Assembly (NCBI GenBank): GCA_023653785.1
Contig: JAMKCH010012517.1
Location: 45,138 to 109,137 of the forward strand
Origin: Ophioderma brevispina
Taxonomy: Eukaryota; Echinodermata; Ophiuroidea; Amphilepidida; Ophiodermatidae
Direction of reading: 5' to 3'
Length of the DNA: 64,000 bases
This document shows positions 48,576-61,687 of the stretch, one piece after another. Below the pieces are notes generated by a model that saw only the letters and a program-made list of their open reading frames with translations, had not been told where the DNA came from and ran no database searches. The translations under genes and the position numbers were made by a program. How positions within the stretch are numbered: the first letter of the stretch is position 1; every line of letters starts with the position of its first letter.

Positions 48576-49057
48576 AGGTGCAACGAGAGATTTCACATAT
48601 CAGGTGTCCCTAAACAAATTGAAACTACTGATTTTGGCCCTGATGTAAAGCTTTCCATCAAAAATATCCCCATCTGAAAGGATTAAGCTCAGAAATGTTT
48701 CTTTGGTACAAAAATTGTGAATTCGTATAGGAGCAAATACGAAATTCAGCCTATGTTTATATTGAAATATAAACAAATCAAAATCAGTTATTTTCTCTCT
48801 TTTAAGACACTTCTGTTGCCAAATACAAGGTAAGAAATCTATTGAGTATCTAATCCATATGAAATTACTATTATGACACAATATTTGGGTGTCTCAAAAT
48901 CTCTGTTGAACCTTTAATTTTTTTAAGCTAATCCCCTCACATTATCCTTGATGATCTTTTATTCCCTTATATTCAAACAATCATATGACTATCATCAATG
49001 ATCACTGAACAGCGTTGTTTGAGTGTTTGAGCTGGTATCTCCAAACGCTTTATAGGA

Positions 49058-49520
49058 CCCACCTCTCAAGAATTACTTTGGTAAATACGCATCTATTTCT
49101 ATGGATTAAGCATCCTGAGCATTTTTTTCATTAATGACCTCAAATGATGGGAGTTTCCGTAACCTGACCCACCTGGCACACTTACAACACTTATGAATTC
49201 GGAAACCTAAATGGAATAAACCTGTGCTCTATTCCGTGAAGGGTTTCCGAATTAATTTCGTTGTGTCAGAAAAAATATGTCAGATGGGTTAGGTTATGGA
49301 AACTCCCTCAAATGACTATTGACTCCATCCCATTTTCACCCGATATGGTCTACTGTTTAGGATCATACTAAGTAACTTTGACCAATACCCATCTTTTTCT
49401 GTGGACGAAGCATTTTAAAGACCTTAAATGATCCTAGATTATCTTTTACCGCTCATTCTTGAGCAGCTCATATGAGCCACTGTGAGGATTATTCTGAGAA
49501 ATTTGGTGAATATACCCATC
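49058..49520. repeat. Diverged tandem repeat of about 120-135 bp
   Basis: Three related units start near 49058, 49360 and 49481. Each has GAATTACTTTGGTAAATACG-like, then CCATCTATTTCT-like, then GCAT...ATGACCTCAAATGAT-like sequence. The first two are separated by the 160-bp insertion at 49148-49307; without it the spacing is about 134 bp. The match is imperfect and the limits are approximate. Confidence 0.5.
49148..49307. mobile_element. 160-bp miniature element with 8-bp target duplication
   Basis: The ends GGGAGTTTCCGTAACCTGAC and (inverted) GGGAGTTTCCATAACCTAAC form terminal repeats of about 27 bp. A second inner pair is GAATTCGGAAACC / GGTTTCCGAATT. The direct duplication TCAAATGA flanks the element at 49140-49147 and 49308-49315. 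One extra T on the left side leaves the exact left terminus uncertain by a base. No coding capacity. Confidence 0.85.
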
Positions 49521-51406
49521 CATTTCTACATCCCTTAAACATGTTAAATCTCTACATGCCATTTTTGACACTTTCAAAAATCACGGAGCGGACCCCTGCC
49601 TTGTGTTTACGGGGAAAGTGCTCTAGGTCTAACAACACAAATACCGCTACCTCCCTTTTTTCGGTGATCGTCAGGTTGGTAGCTCGTAGTCATTTTCCGA
49701 AAACCACGTTAGGGATATAACAAGTAAAAGTGTTTAGACAATTACCTCAAATTCCTAAGCACCCCCTAATACCCTCACATCCATTGATCACAGAAAAATA
49801 TATAATTATTATAAGAGATGCGTGAACAGACAGACAGACGGAGAGATAGATAGCGATTGGAATGATTTTAAAGTTTTCGCTTTGAACTACCCGTAATAAA
49901 ACTGATGCTACCCGTAACAAACCAAGTTAAATTCATGTTTTTACTAAATACTAAAAGCAATAATTTTCCTCGAATAAACCGAAACATTAATTCTATTTTT
50001 TTCATAATATTCAGTAACCGTAATATAATCACCCTTACTGCGTTGTGTCATATCATATTAACGTAGTCTATCCTGTAATGTCAGAATACACAATGGGGAT
50101 GGAGAAAACAGTGTTATATCGCCTTAAGCACTCATCATATTCAGCAGTAGCAAAAGAATCATGTTGTGGTTAGCGTCTGTGATTTCCGGATAAGGGTCGC
50201 CATTACAGTCTATTCGTAGCTTTGTGAGGTTTCCTTATCCTATCCTTATAATAATAATAAGCGAACTTTTATAGGCAGCTTATACACTTCAGCACTGGGT
50301 TAATCCTATTAACTCTACAAGCATAAATCTCTCAGATCTTCTCAGTAGGCTCTGATACCTACAATCAATCAATCAATTTATTTTCCATATATACAATACA
50401 ATATATCAAATAACATTAAAAAAAATCATACACAAAAAATATGGGATCTTGAAAATACAAGTCATTAATGTTATGATAATGCTTTTGCTAATTAAAGTTC
50501 AACAGAAGAATTAAATGATTTAATTTCCTTTGCAAGTCAATATTTTTTTCTTTATAACTCAAAAACAGATCTGATGGAGCTGGGCTTTCCTTCAACTACA
50601 CAAACGGTTCGTGAAATTTAATTTTGGAGACTTCCTAACAAATTCAGATTTTTTAGCATATCGCTTTTTAATCGCAATTGATATACATTTGTATGTGTGT
50701 ACGTATAAGAGATAGTTTTGCGTAAGTAAACAAAATAATGCATGAAAGCAAATATCATACACGTAGTCAGACCTCCTTAAGTTCCACTTTTACTCGTTTT
50801 GATAACACTAAAAGTAGGATAGATTGTCAAGTACAATATATTATTTCTCATCAATAGCTAGCCGTTGTAGGGATTTCTTTAGCCATGTTGGTGGAATATT
50901 TATGTTGACATAGTAATCTGATCTATAACTCCATCAGAAAGGTTACTTATGGCTTAATGCTTTGATCATGTTTCTCAGACTGATATCGATACATTGTCAA
51001 TACTGAATGACTTGACAGGCCATACCATTTATACTTTCAGTTGCTTTGGAACAAGGTGATAGGTAATTCTTACTTTCCACGAGCTTTTAGTGCGAACCAC
51101 TTTCCGATAAATTCCAACATTTTTTTTTTTAATTTTACGTTCTCAATTCCAAAACTTGCAGTGTCTTCCAAATAAAATACAAACATGGATAAATTGGACA
51201 ATGGACAGCGACATTCTGTCATAACATAGTGTTACAATTTTCATTTTTATCATTATAGAATCTAAGATGCAGACGCACGAAAAGGAAGTACACATTCTCC
51301 CTTTTCCTAATTTGTAGCGTAGAGCAGCGCAAAAGGAACGCAACAATTGGTTCTTTGTCGAGATGCGCTTACAAATAGGCAAAAGCGTTCGTGTGTAGCG
51401 GTAGTA
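49521..51406. other. Unassigned intergenic stretch
   Basis: It contains an ATAATAATA tract at about 50250 followed by AAGCGAACTTTTATAGGCAG, which recalls (inverted) the 3' end of the LINE tail near 57930, and a CAATCAATCAAT tract at about 50363. Nothing else was recognised. Confidence 0.45.
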
Positions 51407-51606
51407 AGGTCCGTTCATATATACTTTACCGCATCTGCGTTGCGGTGAGTTGCGGACCCAGAATTGAAGTCTCTTCCCAGATTACCGCATTGCGGTACCG
51501 CAATGGATTTGCGGTGCATTGCGGTGTTGCGGCATGAAAGTGGCAGGTCGATATATCGGCACCCCAATTTACCCCAACGCAGATGCGGTAACGGATCTTT
51601 ATACTC
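51407..51606. mobile_element. GC-rich foldback miniature element
   Basis: The left arm TTTACCGCATCTGCGTTGCG (from about 51425) is matched by the inverse of CCAACGCAGATGCGGTAACG (from about 51573). The outer parts GGTCCGTTCATATATAC and GGATCTTTATACTC also correspond. The interior is dense in TTGCGGT and ACCGCA. It is about 200 bp with no coding capacity. Confidence 0.7.
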
Positions 51607-52601
51607 TAAAATGTCAATAGTCCATGACGCTCAGTCATTGTTTGCCCTATATGTAATCTGTCATTTTCTAGCAAACACCACAATGTGATTAAAACGAATT
51701 TTAAAATTGTTTTCCCAGAGTGGTAAATACAAACAATCAACAAACATGTTTAAAGACGTTTCAGATGAAATGTTTTCGCAAAAAAATCTATCCCAAAGCC
51801 AACATTAAATATGTTTCCAATATTTTAAAAAAAAACGATAAATCCCCATAATGTTTCAAAATGGTTTTGCTTGTATCCTATGTAGCGATAAATCGACTGG
51901 TCAACTTGCACAATGCCACCGAAGAACGAGAAAAGGACGAAGGTGATGCCTAGGGACTTATTTTTGCCCATGAGGGGAAATATTTGTTGCAGCCAAGATC
52001 TCACTTGATATACATGAATATCCTTTGATTCAAGCCATATAACTCGTTATCTGAATTTCGTCAGTCAAGCCATGCAAAATTGAGATATCATGGCAGGCAA
52101 AAATTAGCTGCATTAAGAAGCCTACTGCATAATATTGTCATTGTGTTCTGACAGGTGTCTTGTTTGCTGACGATTCAATAACATTTCGTAGTTTTGTTGT
52201 TTTTTTCAACAAAACCAAAAATACAAAACCACACAAATTATTTATTTTTTTGTAAGATTGAAATGTGGCGCCAAGCATCTCTGATTTTTCATGTGATACC
52301 GCCGTGTTATTCTTTGTGGTGATTGAAAGCTGACAGAACATAGTAGTAAACAATAGTTACAGCCGGTCACAAACACTAAGTGATCAATAGCGTCTACTTT
52401 ATGGATAGTTCCTAGCCTCTGATCCTGTTAACTGGATCCCAAGTCAAGGAATATAATGCTACTTTCAAATTAATGAGTGTAATATGCCTTGTCCTGGTAT
52501 AGTTACTTTTTCCCGTACAGCAACTCCGCTCCCCCCTCCTCCCCCCCCCCCCTCATGCTTTGACTGGTAATAGGGTAGTTTTCTGTCATAGCTAGCTGTA
52601 G

Positions 52602-53050
52602 CCCGGGGGGGGGTGGGCCAGTTGTATTCAAAATGGGATATGAGCGTGACACGGACTTCCGAATGTACCTAAACACGTATTTCCACCGACTACAAACATA
52701 CCCTAAACAAGCATTTTTGTCTGTTTGTGCTACCATAAAACAAGTCTTTTTTTGTCAGTTTTGCATGACCTTAAAAAAGTAAGATGCATTGTGTTGATAA
52801 TGTACCCTTATTATCTGGTTTTACTCATGTGCTTTACTTCCAAATTACAATATTTGTGATATTTTGCAATCTCGGTACATCACAATTTTCAGGGTTACGA
52901 AAAAAACATACCCTTTTTTCCATATTTTCTGTTTTGACACCTAATCATGTACGCGCGTACAAATCGCCTGTTTGAAAATAGACAACCCTTTTTAGGCGTT
53001 TTTCTTGTTCACGCACCATTTCCACCTTTGAATACAGTGGCCCCCCCGGG
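52602..53050. mobile_element. 449-bp non-autonomous DNA transposon with 8-bp target duplication
   Basis: The left end is CCCGGGGGGGGGTGGGCCAG followed by TTGTATTCAAA; the right end, inverted, is CCCGGGGGGGCCACTGTATT followed by CAAA. The exact direct duplication AGCTGTAG lies at 52594-52601 and 53051-53058. The interior is AT-rich and noncoding. The superfamily is not certain; 8-bp duplications occur in hAT, P, Merlin and Zisupton types. Confidence 0.85.
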
Positions 53051-53138
53051 AGCTGTAGCCCTTTCCTTCCCCTGAACCGTGGGAGCTATGATATAAAACG
53101 CATGGTAAAATTGAGATAGCGTGCTTTCATATGGCACT

Positions 53139-53764
53139 CTCCACGTATCAAATCAATGCGAGTTTTCCCGCGCATGTCGAATTTCACGCGCGTGTATCGA
53201 TTTTTCCTCCTTTTCCTCCTTCCCTGCTATAATCGAGTGTGCAGCGTTATCTGTCGAGTTTACAGCGCATATATCCAGTTTGCCCTCTATACAACGAGTT
53301 TTGCTCTCTAGATGGTGATGTTTGACCAAAATCATGTTCCAGTTTCAAAATGTCGACATGATTTTTTCTCAACATGAGAAAACTCGACATGGATTTTTTG
53401 GTGTAGTGTAAAAATCATTTCGAGTTGCTCAAGGTGAGAAAAAAATCATGTCGAGTTGCTCATGTTGATAAAAAAAATCCATTCGGGTTGTTTCAGTTGA
53501 GAAAAAAATCATGGGTCCTGAGTTGCTCGTTTATAAAAAAATCATTGTCCAGTTTGTCAACATGTTGAAAAAAAATCTGTCCAGTTTTTTAAAACTCGGC
53601 ATGATTTATTCTTGACATGATGTATTCTGTTTCTGAAACAATGATTTATGATACTCGGCACATAGAGTTCGAACTGGATAGGCAGCGCTGTAAACTCGAC
53701 GATAGCGGGGTAAACTCGATATACAGCGCTTGAAACTCGCGCCATTATTTGATACGTGGAAGCG
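53139..53764. mobile_element. TCGAG-rich giant palindrome, unit 1
   Basis: The left end CTCCACGTATCAAATCAATG is mirrored at the right end by CATTATTTGATACGTGGAAG. Inside, both arms are built from short modules of about 20 bp around ATGTCGAGTTT (or AACTCGACAT) joined to CGCG, CAGCGC and CCCGC pieces. The centre repeats AAAAAATCATGTCGAGTTGC and CTCATGTTGAG with a period of about 37 bp. Length about 626 bp. No protein-coding signal. Confidence 0.8.
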
Positions 53765-53772
53765 TGTATGCA

Positions 53773-53976
53773 CGCTCCACGATCAAAACATTGGGCGAGT
53801 TTTCCCGCCAAGTCAGTTTCACGCGCCTGTGTATCGAGTTTTCCTCGCCCTATGTCGAGTGGGGCATCGTATCTTTCGAGTTGACAAAGCCTATCTGCCC
53901 GTTTTGCACCTCTATACAATGCGGGTTGTTCGCTCTATATGGTGCGTTTGTGACATAAATCATGTCCAGTTTTTAA
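53773..53976. mobile_element. TCGAG-rich palindrome, truncated unit 2 (left arm only)
   Basis: It begins CGCTCCACGATCAAAACATT, then GGCGAGTTTTCCCGCC, and follows the left-arm module order of units 1 and 3 as far as AAATCATGTCCAGTTTTTAA. It stops where unit 3 begins, so it is a left arm without its centre and right arm. Confidence 0.75.
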
Positions 53977-54555
53977 CGCTCCACGTACAAATCATGGCGA
54001 GTTTTCCCGCGCGCGCATGTCGAGTTTCACGCGCTTTGTATCGGAGTTTCCTCGCCATAAGTCGAGTGTGCAGCGTTATAATGTCTAGTTTACAGCGCTA
54101 ATAAATGTCCATTTTGCCCGCTATACCATCGAGTTTTGCTCTCTATATGGTAGGTTTGCCATAAATCATTCCAGTTTCAAATCTCGACATGATTTTTCCT
54201 CACATGAGGAAAACTCGACATTATTTTTTGGTGTATGTGTAAAAAAAATCATGTCGAGTTTGCTCATGTTGGAAAAAACTCATGTCGAGTTTGGCTCATG
54301 TTGATAGAAAAAAAATCATGTCGAGTTTGCTCATTTTGAGAAAAAAATCATGTCCAGTTTGCACATGTTGAAAAAAATCTATGTCCATTTTTTTAAAACT
54401 CGCATGATTTATTCTGGACATGATTTAGGCCTGGACCTGATTTATGAAACTCGGCACATATAGTTCAAACTGGATAGGCTGCGCTGTAAACTCGACATAT
54501 AGCTGGGTAAACCGATATACAGCGCATGGAACTCGCCAGATTGATACGTGGAGCG
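53977..54555. mobile_element. TCGAG-rich giant palindrome, unit 3
   Basis: The left end CGCTCCACGTACAAATCATG is mirrored by CCAGATTGATACGTGGAGCG at the right end. The module order is the same as in unit 1, including the central AAAAAAATCATGTCGAGTTT repeats. About 579 bp. Just outside the cluster, TATGGCAC (53130-53137) is mirrored by GTGCCATA (54567-54574), suggesting that the whole cluster behaves as one composite unit. Confidence 0.8.
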
Positions 54556-54576
54556 TGGCCATAAGCGTGCCATAGC

Positions 54577-55258
54577 TTTATGCAGATTTGTAATGTGTAT
54601 TTCTCATTTCTGCCGGATCTCCTCTACTGTGTGTAATGACGGGTTCAAACTGCAGCTGCATACTTTGTCAGCCAATTTTTGAATTTCCCGCTAGCATGTC
54701 AATGGCAAATCCCACAGGGAAAGCACAATCGGTACACAGAGTATGCTGCTTACACACACTGCTTAGTGTTTTTTTAAAAAACTTTTTATTTTTTGCTTTT
54801 TTTTAAAAATCGCAATGCGAAGTGCGTTTGTTGTGTTTTGTTTTTAGAAATGCTAATAGCGGAATGCGTTGTTTTTTTTTTCCCACTTTTTCACTTTTCG
54901 TTTTTCTTCATTTGTTTCTTGGAATTTGGTTTTTTTTTTTTTTTTTGAATTTCAAGTGAGTAAACCTAAATAAAAAATATGGGTTTTTTGTTTTACCTTA
55001 TACACATTATATCAATTTTTCGATCTGCCTCCTCCTTTCCCGCACTCAATTTCCCAACTACCGGTGTCATAAACGACAATGCCCTGGGACTGGAGTGTGC
55101 CGACCACCCATCTGTCTTTGTGTTCTCCATTGATTTTGTTGCATCTTGGTTTTTAGCACTGTACGCCAATACCCTCGTTTACAAGGTCACTGTTTATTTC
55201 GTACATGTTCTATGGTAGCTAGGACACTCTCTCATGGGGGACATCCAGTTTCTTTACA
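54577..55258. other. Unassigned stretch with T-rich tracts
   Basis: Several long T runs occur (54770-54950). A 79-codon open frame (54979-55218, plus) has hydrophobic segments but no recognised family. Confidence 0.45.
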
Positions 55259-55432
55259 CCGGTGTAGAAGTAATTATGGTCCGGCGTACTCATAGTCCGG
55301 GAACAATGGTAAACAATAGGGCAATCGATTCAGTTGACTCTTCACGCAACATTAGTTTCACGCTTTATTCCGTTATCGTCTATGGAGCCCCGGACTGTGG
55401 CTCCCGCCGGACTATATCTGCTTTCACACCGG
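55259..55432 (+). mobile_element. Miniature element (CCGGTGT family), copy B
   Basis: A 174-bp, best-preserved copy. The left end is CCGGTGTAGAAGTAATTATG, the right end inverted CCGGTGTGAAAGCAGATATA. Subterminal TATAGTCCGG and CATAGTCCGG motifs occur on both sides, as well as an internal GGAGCCCCGGACTGTGGCTC hairpin. No coding capacity. Confidence 0.88.
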
Positions 55433-55589
55433 CATAATGTTCGTTGAAAAGCGCATGTTTTTTGCATCGCCGATAATTTTTACACTTCTCACACAGAAAT
55501 GTCTATACCGGTAGCTGATAACACGTATTCGCTTATGGGCGTAATAGACTTGATCCAAATCCTGAACTTGGTACGATATTTTTGTACTG

Positions 55590-57353
<1,764 letters not shown>

Positions 57354-57708
57354 TAAAGGGGCATTTCGTGATCCACAGCCTCGTCCCCCCCCCCCCCCCC
57401 GACTTACCTAAAAAGTGTTGAGATTTTTATATCATCTGAACCGTTAGCATTAGTAATCCACGTGTGCCCATCTTACGTGAAAATTCGGTCGCATGTATAA
57501 GAATTTCGCAATTTTGTATTTTCTGTCCGTAAACAGACAGAAATTACAGCACAATAGCCTATGGGCCCGTGGGAAACGAGCAATTGCTAATAACACAAAA
57601 CCGCAAGATCGGGATCAGCTCAAATTTTGACAATAAGTTTTTCTCAAGGATATCAAGTGATCATTGAATAAAACAGAAGATGCTGGAATCAAGAAATGCA
57701 CCTTTAAC
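57354..57708 (+). mobile_element. 355-bp TTAA-flanked miniature element
   Basis: The left end TTAAAGGGGCATTTCGTGAT and the right end (inverted TTAAAGGTGCATTTCTTGAT) make terminal inverted repeats of about 20 bp next to TTAA on both sides, as in the piggyBac and Kolobok groups. It contains a run of 16 C at 57385-57400. Partial relatives are at 9330-9562 and 18450-18515, both inverted. No coding capacity. Confidence 0.75.
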
Positions 57709-57814
57709 ACAATAAATGAATAACATAAAATGACATTTGATCGTCTTGTGAACTTTTATTTTAAAGAACAAAAAAGAACAAAACCATTATTATATACAGA
57801 ATCATAGAAACAGA

Positions 57815-57993
57815 TCATTCAACGTCATTGGTCCTTGGTCCTTGGCTCCGGAACAAGCTTCCCGCTAACCTTAGAGAGGCACCTTCCACGAGTGTCTTTA
57901 ATGTTGTAGGGTGATGATTGTGTTCTCTGTAGAGCGCTATATCATATTATCTTCCATATTATTATTATTATTATCATTATTATTATTATTATA
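57815..57993 (+). pseudogene. LINE 3' end fragment with (ATT)n tail
   Basis: Shifting frames give GPW, LRNKLP, ANLREAPSTSVFN, which is the usual C-terminal end of CR1/jockey-like reverse transcriptase polyproteins. This is followed by TGTAGAGCGCTATAT and an (ATT)n tract at 57958-57993, a typical 3' tail. Only the last about 100 coding bases remain. Confidence 0.75.
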
Positions 57994-58189
57994 CTAAAAC
58001 AATAATTAGCATTCGTCCTCACTGTAAATGAAATGCACAAACTTCGCCACCTGCTAAAACCAGGGAAAAGTTCGAGTACTGATAAGATAGATCCCGGGAT
58101 TGCTAACAATCTCTTCTCACGAGAATTTTATGGTACATGGGTTAATTGTTTGTTGTTCTTACTCTGCCGCACAATCCCGGTCTTCATGT

Positions 58190-58364
58190 CCGGTGTAGAA
58201 GTAATTATAGTCCGGCGTACTCACAGTCAGGGAACAACGGTTAGGAATAGGGCGCTCAATTCATTTGACTCTTCACGCAACATTAGTTTACCGCTTTATT
58301 CCGTTATTGTCGATGGAGCCCGGACTATGGCTCCCGCCGGACTATAGTTGCTTTCACCACCTGG
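58190..58364 (+). mobile_element. Miniature element (CCGGTGT family), copy C
   Basis: A 175-bp copy with start CCGGTGTAGAAGTAATTATA, interior TTTGACTCTTCACGCAACAT and TTCCGTTATTGTCGATGGAG, and end GGACTATAGTTGCTTTCACC. It is slightly more diverged than copy B and in the same orientation as copies A and B. Confidence 0.85.
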
Positions 58365-59174
58365 CTTTCTAATACCAGGCAGCTCGCTGTTTGACTCATG
58401 TATCAATCAAACATACTATTTCGGCTCTTGTGTTTCCAATACATTCTGTTCTTGATCGCAACGTCCATTTGTAAAACATGAATTTGAGTTTCTCATATCT
58501 TATGCATGACAAGTACCAAAGTTACCATCAAGGAATTTATCTTGAAATTTGATACAGGTTTAATTTGTTAACGCTATCCATTTTGCCCCATACAATCTTG
58601 GTTTCAGTGTGTCCGTTACCTATCGTCTAGTCTGACAAGCTATTTTCAACTACGCGGTTTCCTAATGGGGTGTGATGGACGCTCCCTCCGCTCTGAATTT
58701 CATTATTGATAAAAAATCTATGTTTTTTGATATGGCGAGAATAGCTAATAGAGTTTCTGAATGAAAATACATCAGAACAATATAAAATTGCTATTAACAA
58801 GTATTTTGGTCAACGTGGACGTCATAAATGAGCGTCGCGTCACAAAATATCACAATTTACGTACATCGAGGTTTATTCGGACATTTCCAAGCAAAATTGC
58901 GAAGTAATTAGTAAATATTGGTGTAATATGAACAAAATATCTCTGTTAAAAGAAATAAACAAAGGTATAAATGTACTAGTTATTTTCTTAACCAAATGTC
59001 TTTTTCCGTATACTCCACCTTGTAGAATTACCTCCTCCAATGACATCGTCAAATAAAGCCTCAGTAGAGCCTTCAAGGTGGTATCAAATCTCATCTCTTT
59101 GTCAATTTCTTGTTCTTTCATTCATTAGTTATGTTCTGATTTCCCCATCTTACATTGCATTCAACTTCATGCAA

Positions 59175-59600
59175 TGAATCAGTGCGACACCAGTCTGCCT
59201 GATTAATGACCCCATAGCACAAAGAGGTAACAGTGGGCAACCTACTTTTTGTTAACACTAGCTCTAGAGCATTTTAGTAAGCGGTTTATTCTCTGACAAG
59301 GGGCAGTTTTAAATTAACGGCTCTTTCAGAGTCCACCAAAATCTTTGCGAAGCCTGCACTGAAGTAATCTTGAATCACATTAAGATCGAGACTGACGAGC
59401 TTGACAGTATTACTTCAGAGTAAACATACTTGCAGTCTGGGCTGTTATACCGGTTTAGGCAGGGCAACAAACCTAATACACAAAGAGGACAGGGGCAACC
59501 TACTTGTGACACCAGCTATTTAGAGCATTCAGCAGGGGTAGGCGAGGTCTGGCTTTTCTCTGTTGACAGAGGCCGTCCTAAAATCTACAACTCTAGCTCA
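59175..59600. repeat. Two diverged direct repeats
   Basis: The phrases CACAAAGAGG, GGCAACCTACTT, ACAC(T/C)AGCT, TAGAGCATT and TTCTCTG(A/T)(C/T)(A)GA occur in the same order starting near 59217 and 59478, spacing about 260 bp. They precede the reverse-transcriptase fragment and may be part of its leader or a separate repeat. Confidence 0.5.
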
Positions 59601-59737
59601 ATAGAATCTCCCCCTCAAAAACCCATTAATTCTTCAGACGAAACCAGAATGGCTCCGTGTGAAGGCATGTGTTACATACTCATATGCTTAGAAAGCAACC
59701 ATTAGTTTGTTTTTTTTAATTTTATTTTGACAGTGTT

Positions 59738-60098
59738 AAGGAAGGTTACGCTGAATATTCTACTCAAGTACGGCGTTCGGGCCATTACAATTATGTACGA
59801 AAACCCAACATAAATTGTCCAGAGTATGAATGGTCCCACTGGAGAGCCTGCTGACATCCTCGAGTGTGACACCTTAACCCCTTACTCATTTGCAATTGAT
59901 GTAGACATTATGTTCAGGAAATTCCTTGACAAACCTTCATTCATCAAAAAAAAAAAGTCCCCACCAAAGCACAGAAATCTTGCTTCAGAAGGAAATGCAT
60001 CTCACAGATTTCGACTATACACAGATGACCTTGCGAGCACTACTAATCAGTTACAAGGTGCCTGGAAGATGCTGCACCTGGTTGGTATTTTAAGCTAA
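59738..60098 (+). pseudogene. Reverse-transcriptase fragment of a LINE
   Basis: Patches read VLRKVTLNILLKYGVRAITI, then MNGPTGEPADILECDTLTPY, then DVDIMFRKFLDKPS and TDDLASTTNQLQGAW. The ILxxDTLxPYxF block and the following xDDLA box correspond to the reverse-transcriptase palm, in the same order as in the LINE near 26010-26330 (which has ILQGDTLGPYLF). Several residues of the core motifs are changed and frames shift, so the copy is dead. Confidence 0.75.
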
Positions 60099-61687
60099 GA
60101 AGACTAGAAGATTGAGGCATAACTGTCAATGGGGTATATAGCAATCATCAACGTGTTTTACAAGGTCCCCGTACTGAACTCAAGATTATGAACTCTATCT
60201 GGATAATGATGATAAATCAATCTAAAAACCCTGAATCTAGTTAGAATTAGCCCTACCAACGTGGTTATTTGAAGATTTGTCTTTAATTTCGACCCATTTG
60301 TTGCAGCTGCATTATTCTCGTTCTCATCCAATACCTAAGGTTTATGGATTAAAAGAATTAGACACCGAGACAGTTGCATCCATGTAGCTTTCATCGAGTC
60401 ATTGCTATGGTTTCTTTAACGGATATATGTATCGGCTTATTAAATCCCTTTGTTAAACCAATATTCAAATAAATTTACTTTACTGCATGCTGGCTTCATG
60501 TCATCCCTTGAAATATTTCCTTTTACGAATTCGAAACAGCCGCTTTCGGTCGATAAAATACCAATAATAACAAGGTGTAAATACAAAGTTATGTGATGTA
60601 GGCATACCGGGAGGTATGTTATTCTCAAATTTTAAACGAGCGCGCGCGCCATTTTGAGCTATTTTTGCCGTAGGGTTTCCGTGTCAATAACCATGTAATT
60701 ACCCAAAGCATACAGAAAATCGAACATATTAAATATCTATATTTTAGTTATGGCGATACTGCGTTATTTTGGTTTGATTATTGCTTTGAATTTCATGCCA
60801 GTGGCTATAACAGCGGTTATACAATTTCACTAGGTACTACGGTAGACTCTGGGGCGTGAGACCAAATAAACCAACTGTATAAACAACAACTTCTGTTGTC
60901 CCCATCGAGGGGGGCTACGGGGGAAAACCAGGGTTAAATCATAATAAATTATTAAAACATAACTGTCTGTACCCGCACATAAAACTGGCACATTTTCTAA
61001 AAAATAATAAATGTCACCTCAATTTCTTTTCCCCAATATCAGAAACCAATGGAGTGGATAGGACTTTGCAAAACCATGAGCTAAGATATTACAATGGGCC
61101 TAGTATGTGGGGCCATTGTTATACGCAGGTGTTACCACCCCCACGATTCGGGTTGAGGTGACAAAATACCCGTACCTCTCTCACAATTATAATTTATAAT
61201 ATAGGTCGTTGACCATAATTTTCTTCTGGAAACGGCGGTTAAATTGAATAGAAAATGAAGTTAAGCAATACGTTACGGATTTGGTTTGCACAAGTTGTTA
61301 GTCAAAAGCTTGCCAGAACATTTCATCATGAGTTTGTTCATGTTCTTCATTTCTTGTAAATGATTGAAAAATATGCCAAAGTTAATAAGCCCTTTCGCAA
61401 ATTCAGAAATAGTCCCGCCATGACGAGTGCAGTCAAAGGTCACTGAGATAGATAAACAACACTGGTCGTCATTGGCAACGCTTATACTTTCACGTAGTAT
61501 AAGTGCGTGTGTTTCGGACATTTATAATGAAACGATATAATTTGATCAATTGTTTTGTTTGTGTTCATAGAGGGAAGGAAGGAGAGGAAGCAAGGAAAGT
61601 TAAATTAGTTGAAATTACAATTAGGCGTCAGTAAAAGCTTAAAACCTGAAAAAGACTAGAAAGAATACCTACGTGTGTGGGGCTTAC
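60099..61687. other. Unassigned stretch
   Basis: No certain feature. A minus-strand open frame at 61273-61521 (82 codons) has no recognised family. Confidence 0.45.

Noticed and set aside
53557..54101. Open frames of 120 and 123 codons on opposite strands
   Set aside because: They lie in the TCGAG palindromes; openness follows from the repeated module composition.
61273..61521. 82-codon minus-strand frame as last exon of a gene
   Set aside because: No good acceptor with matching phase was seen, and the sequence has no recognisable family.
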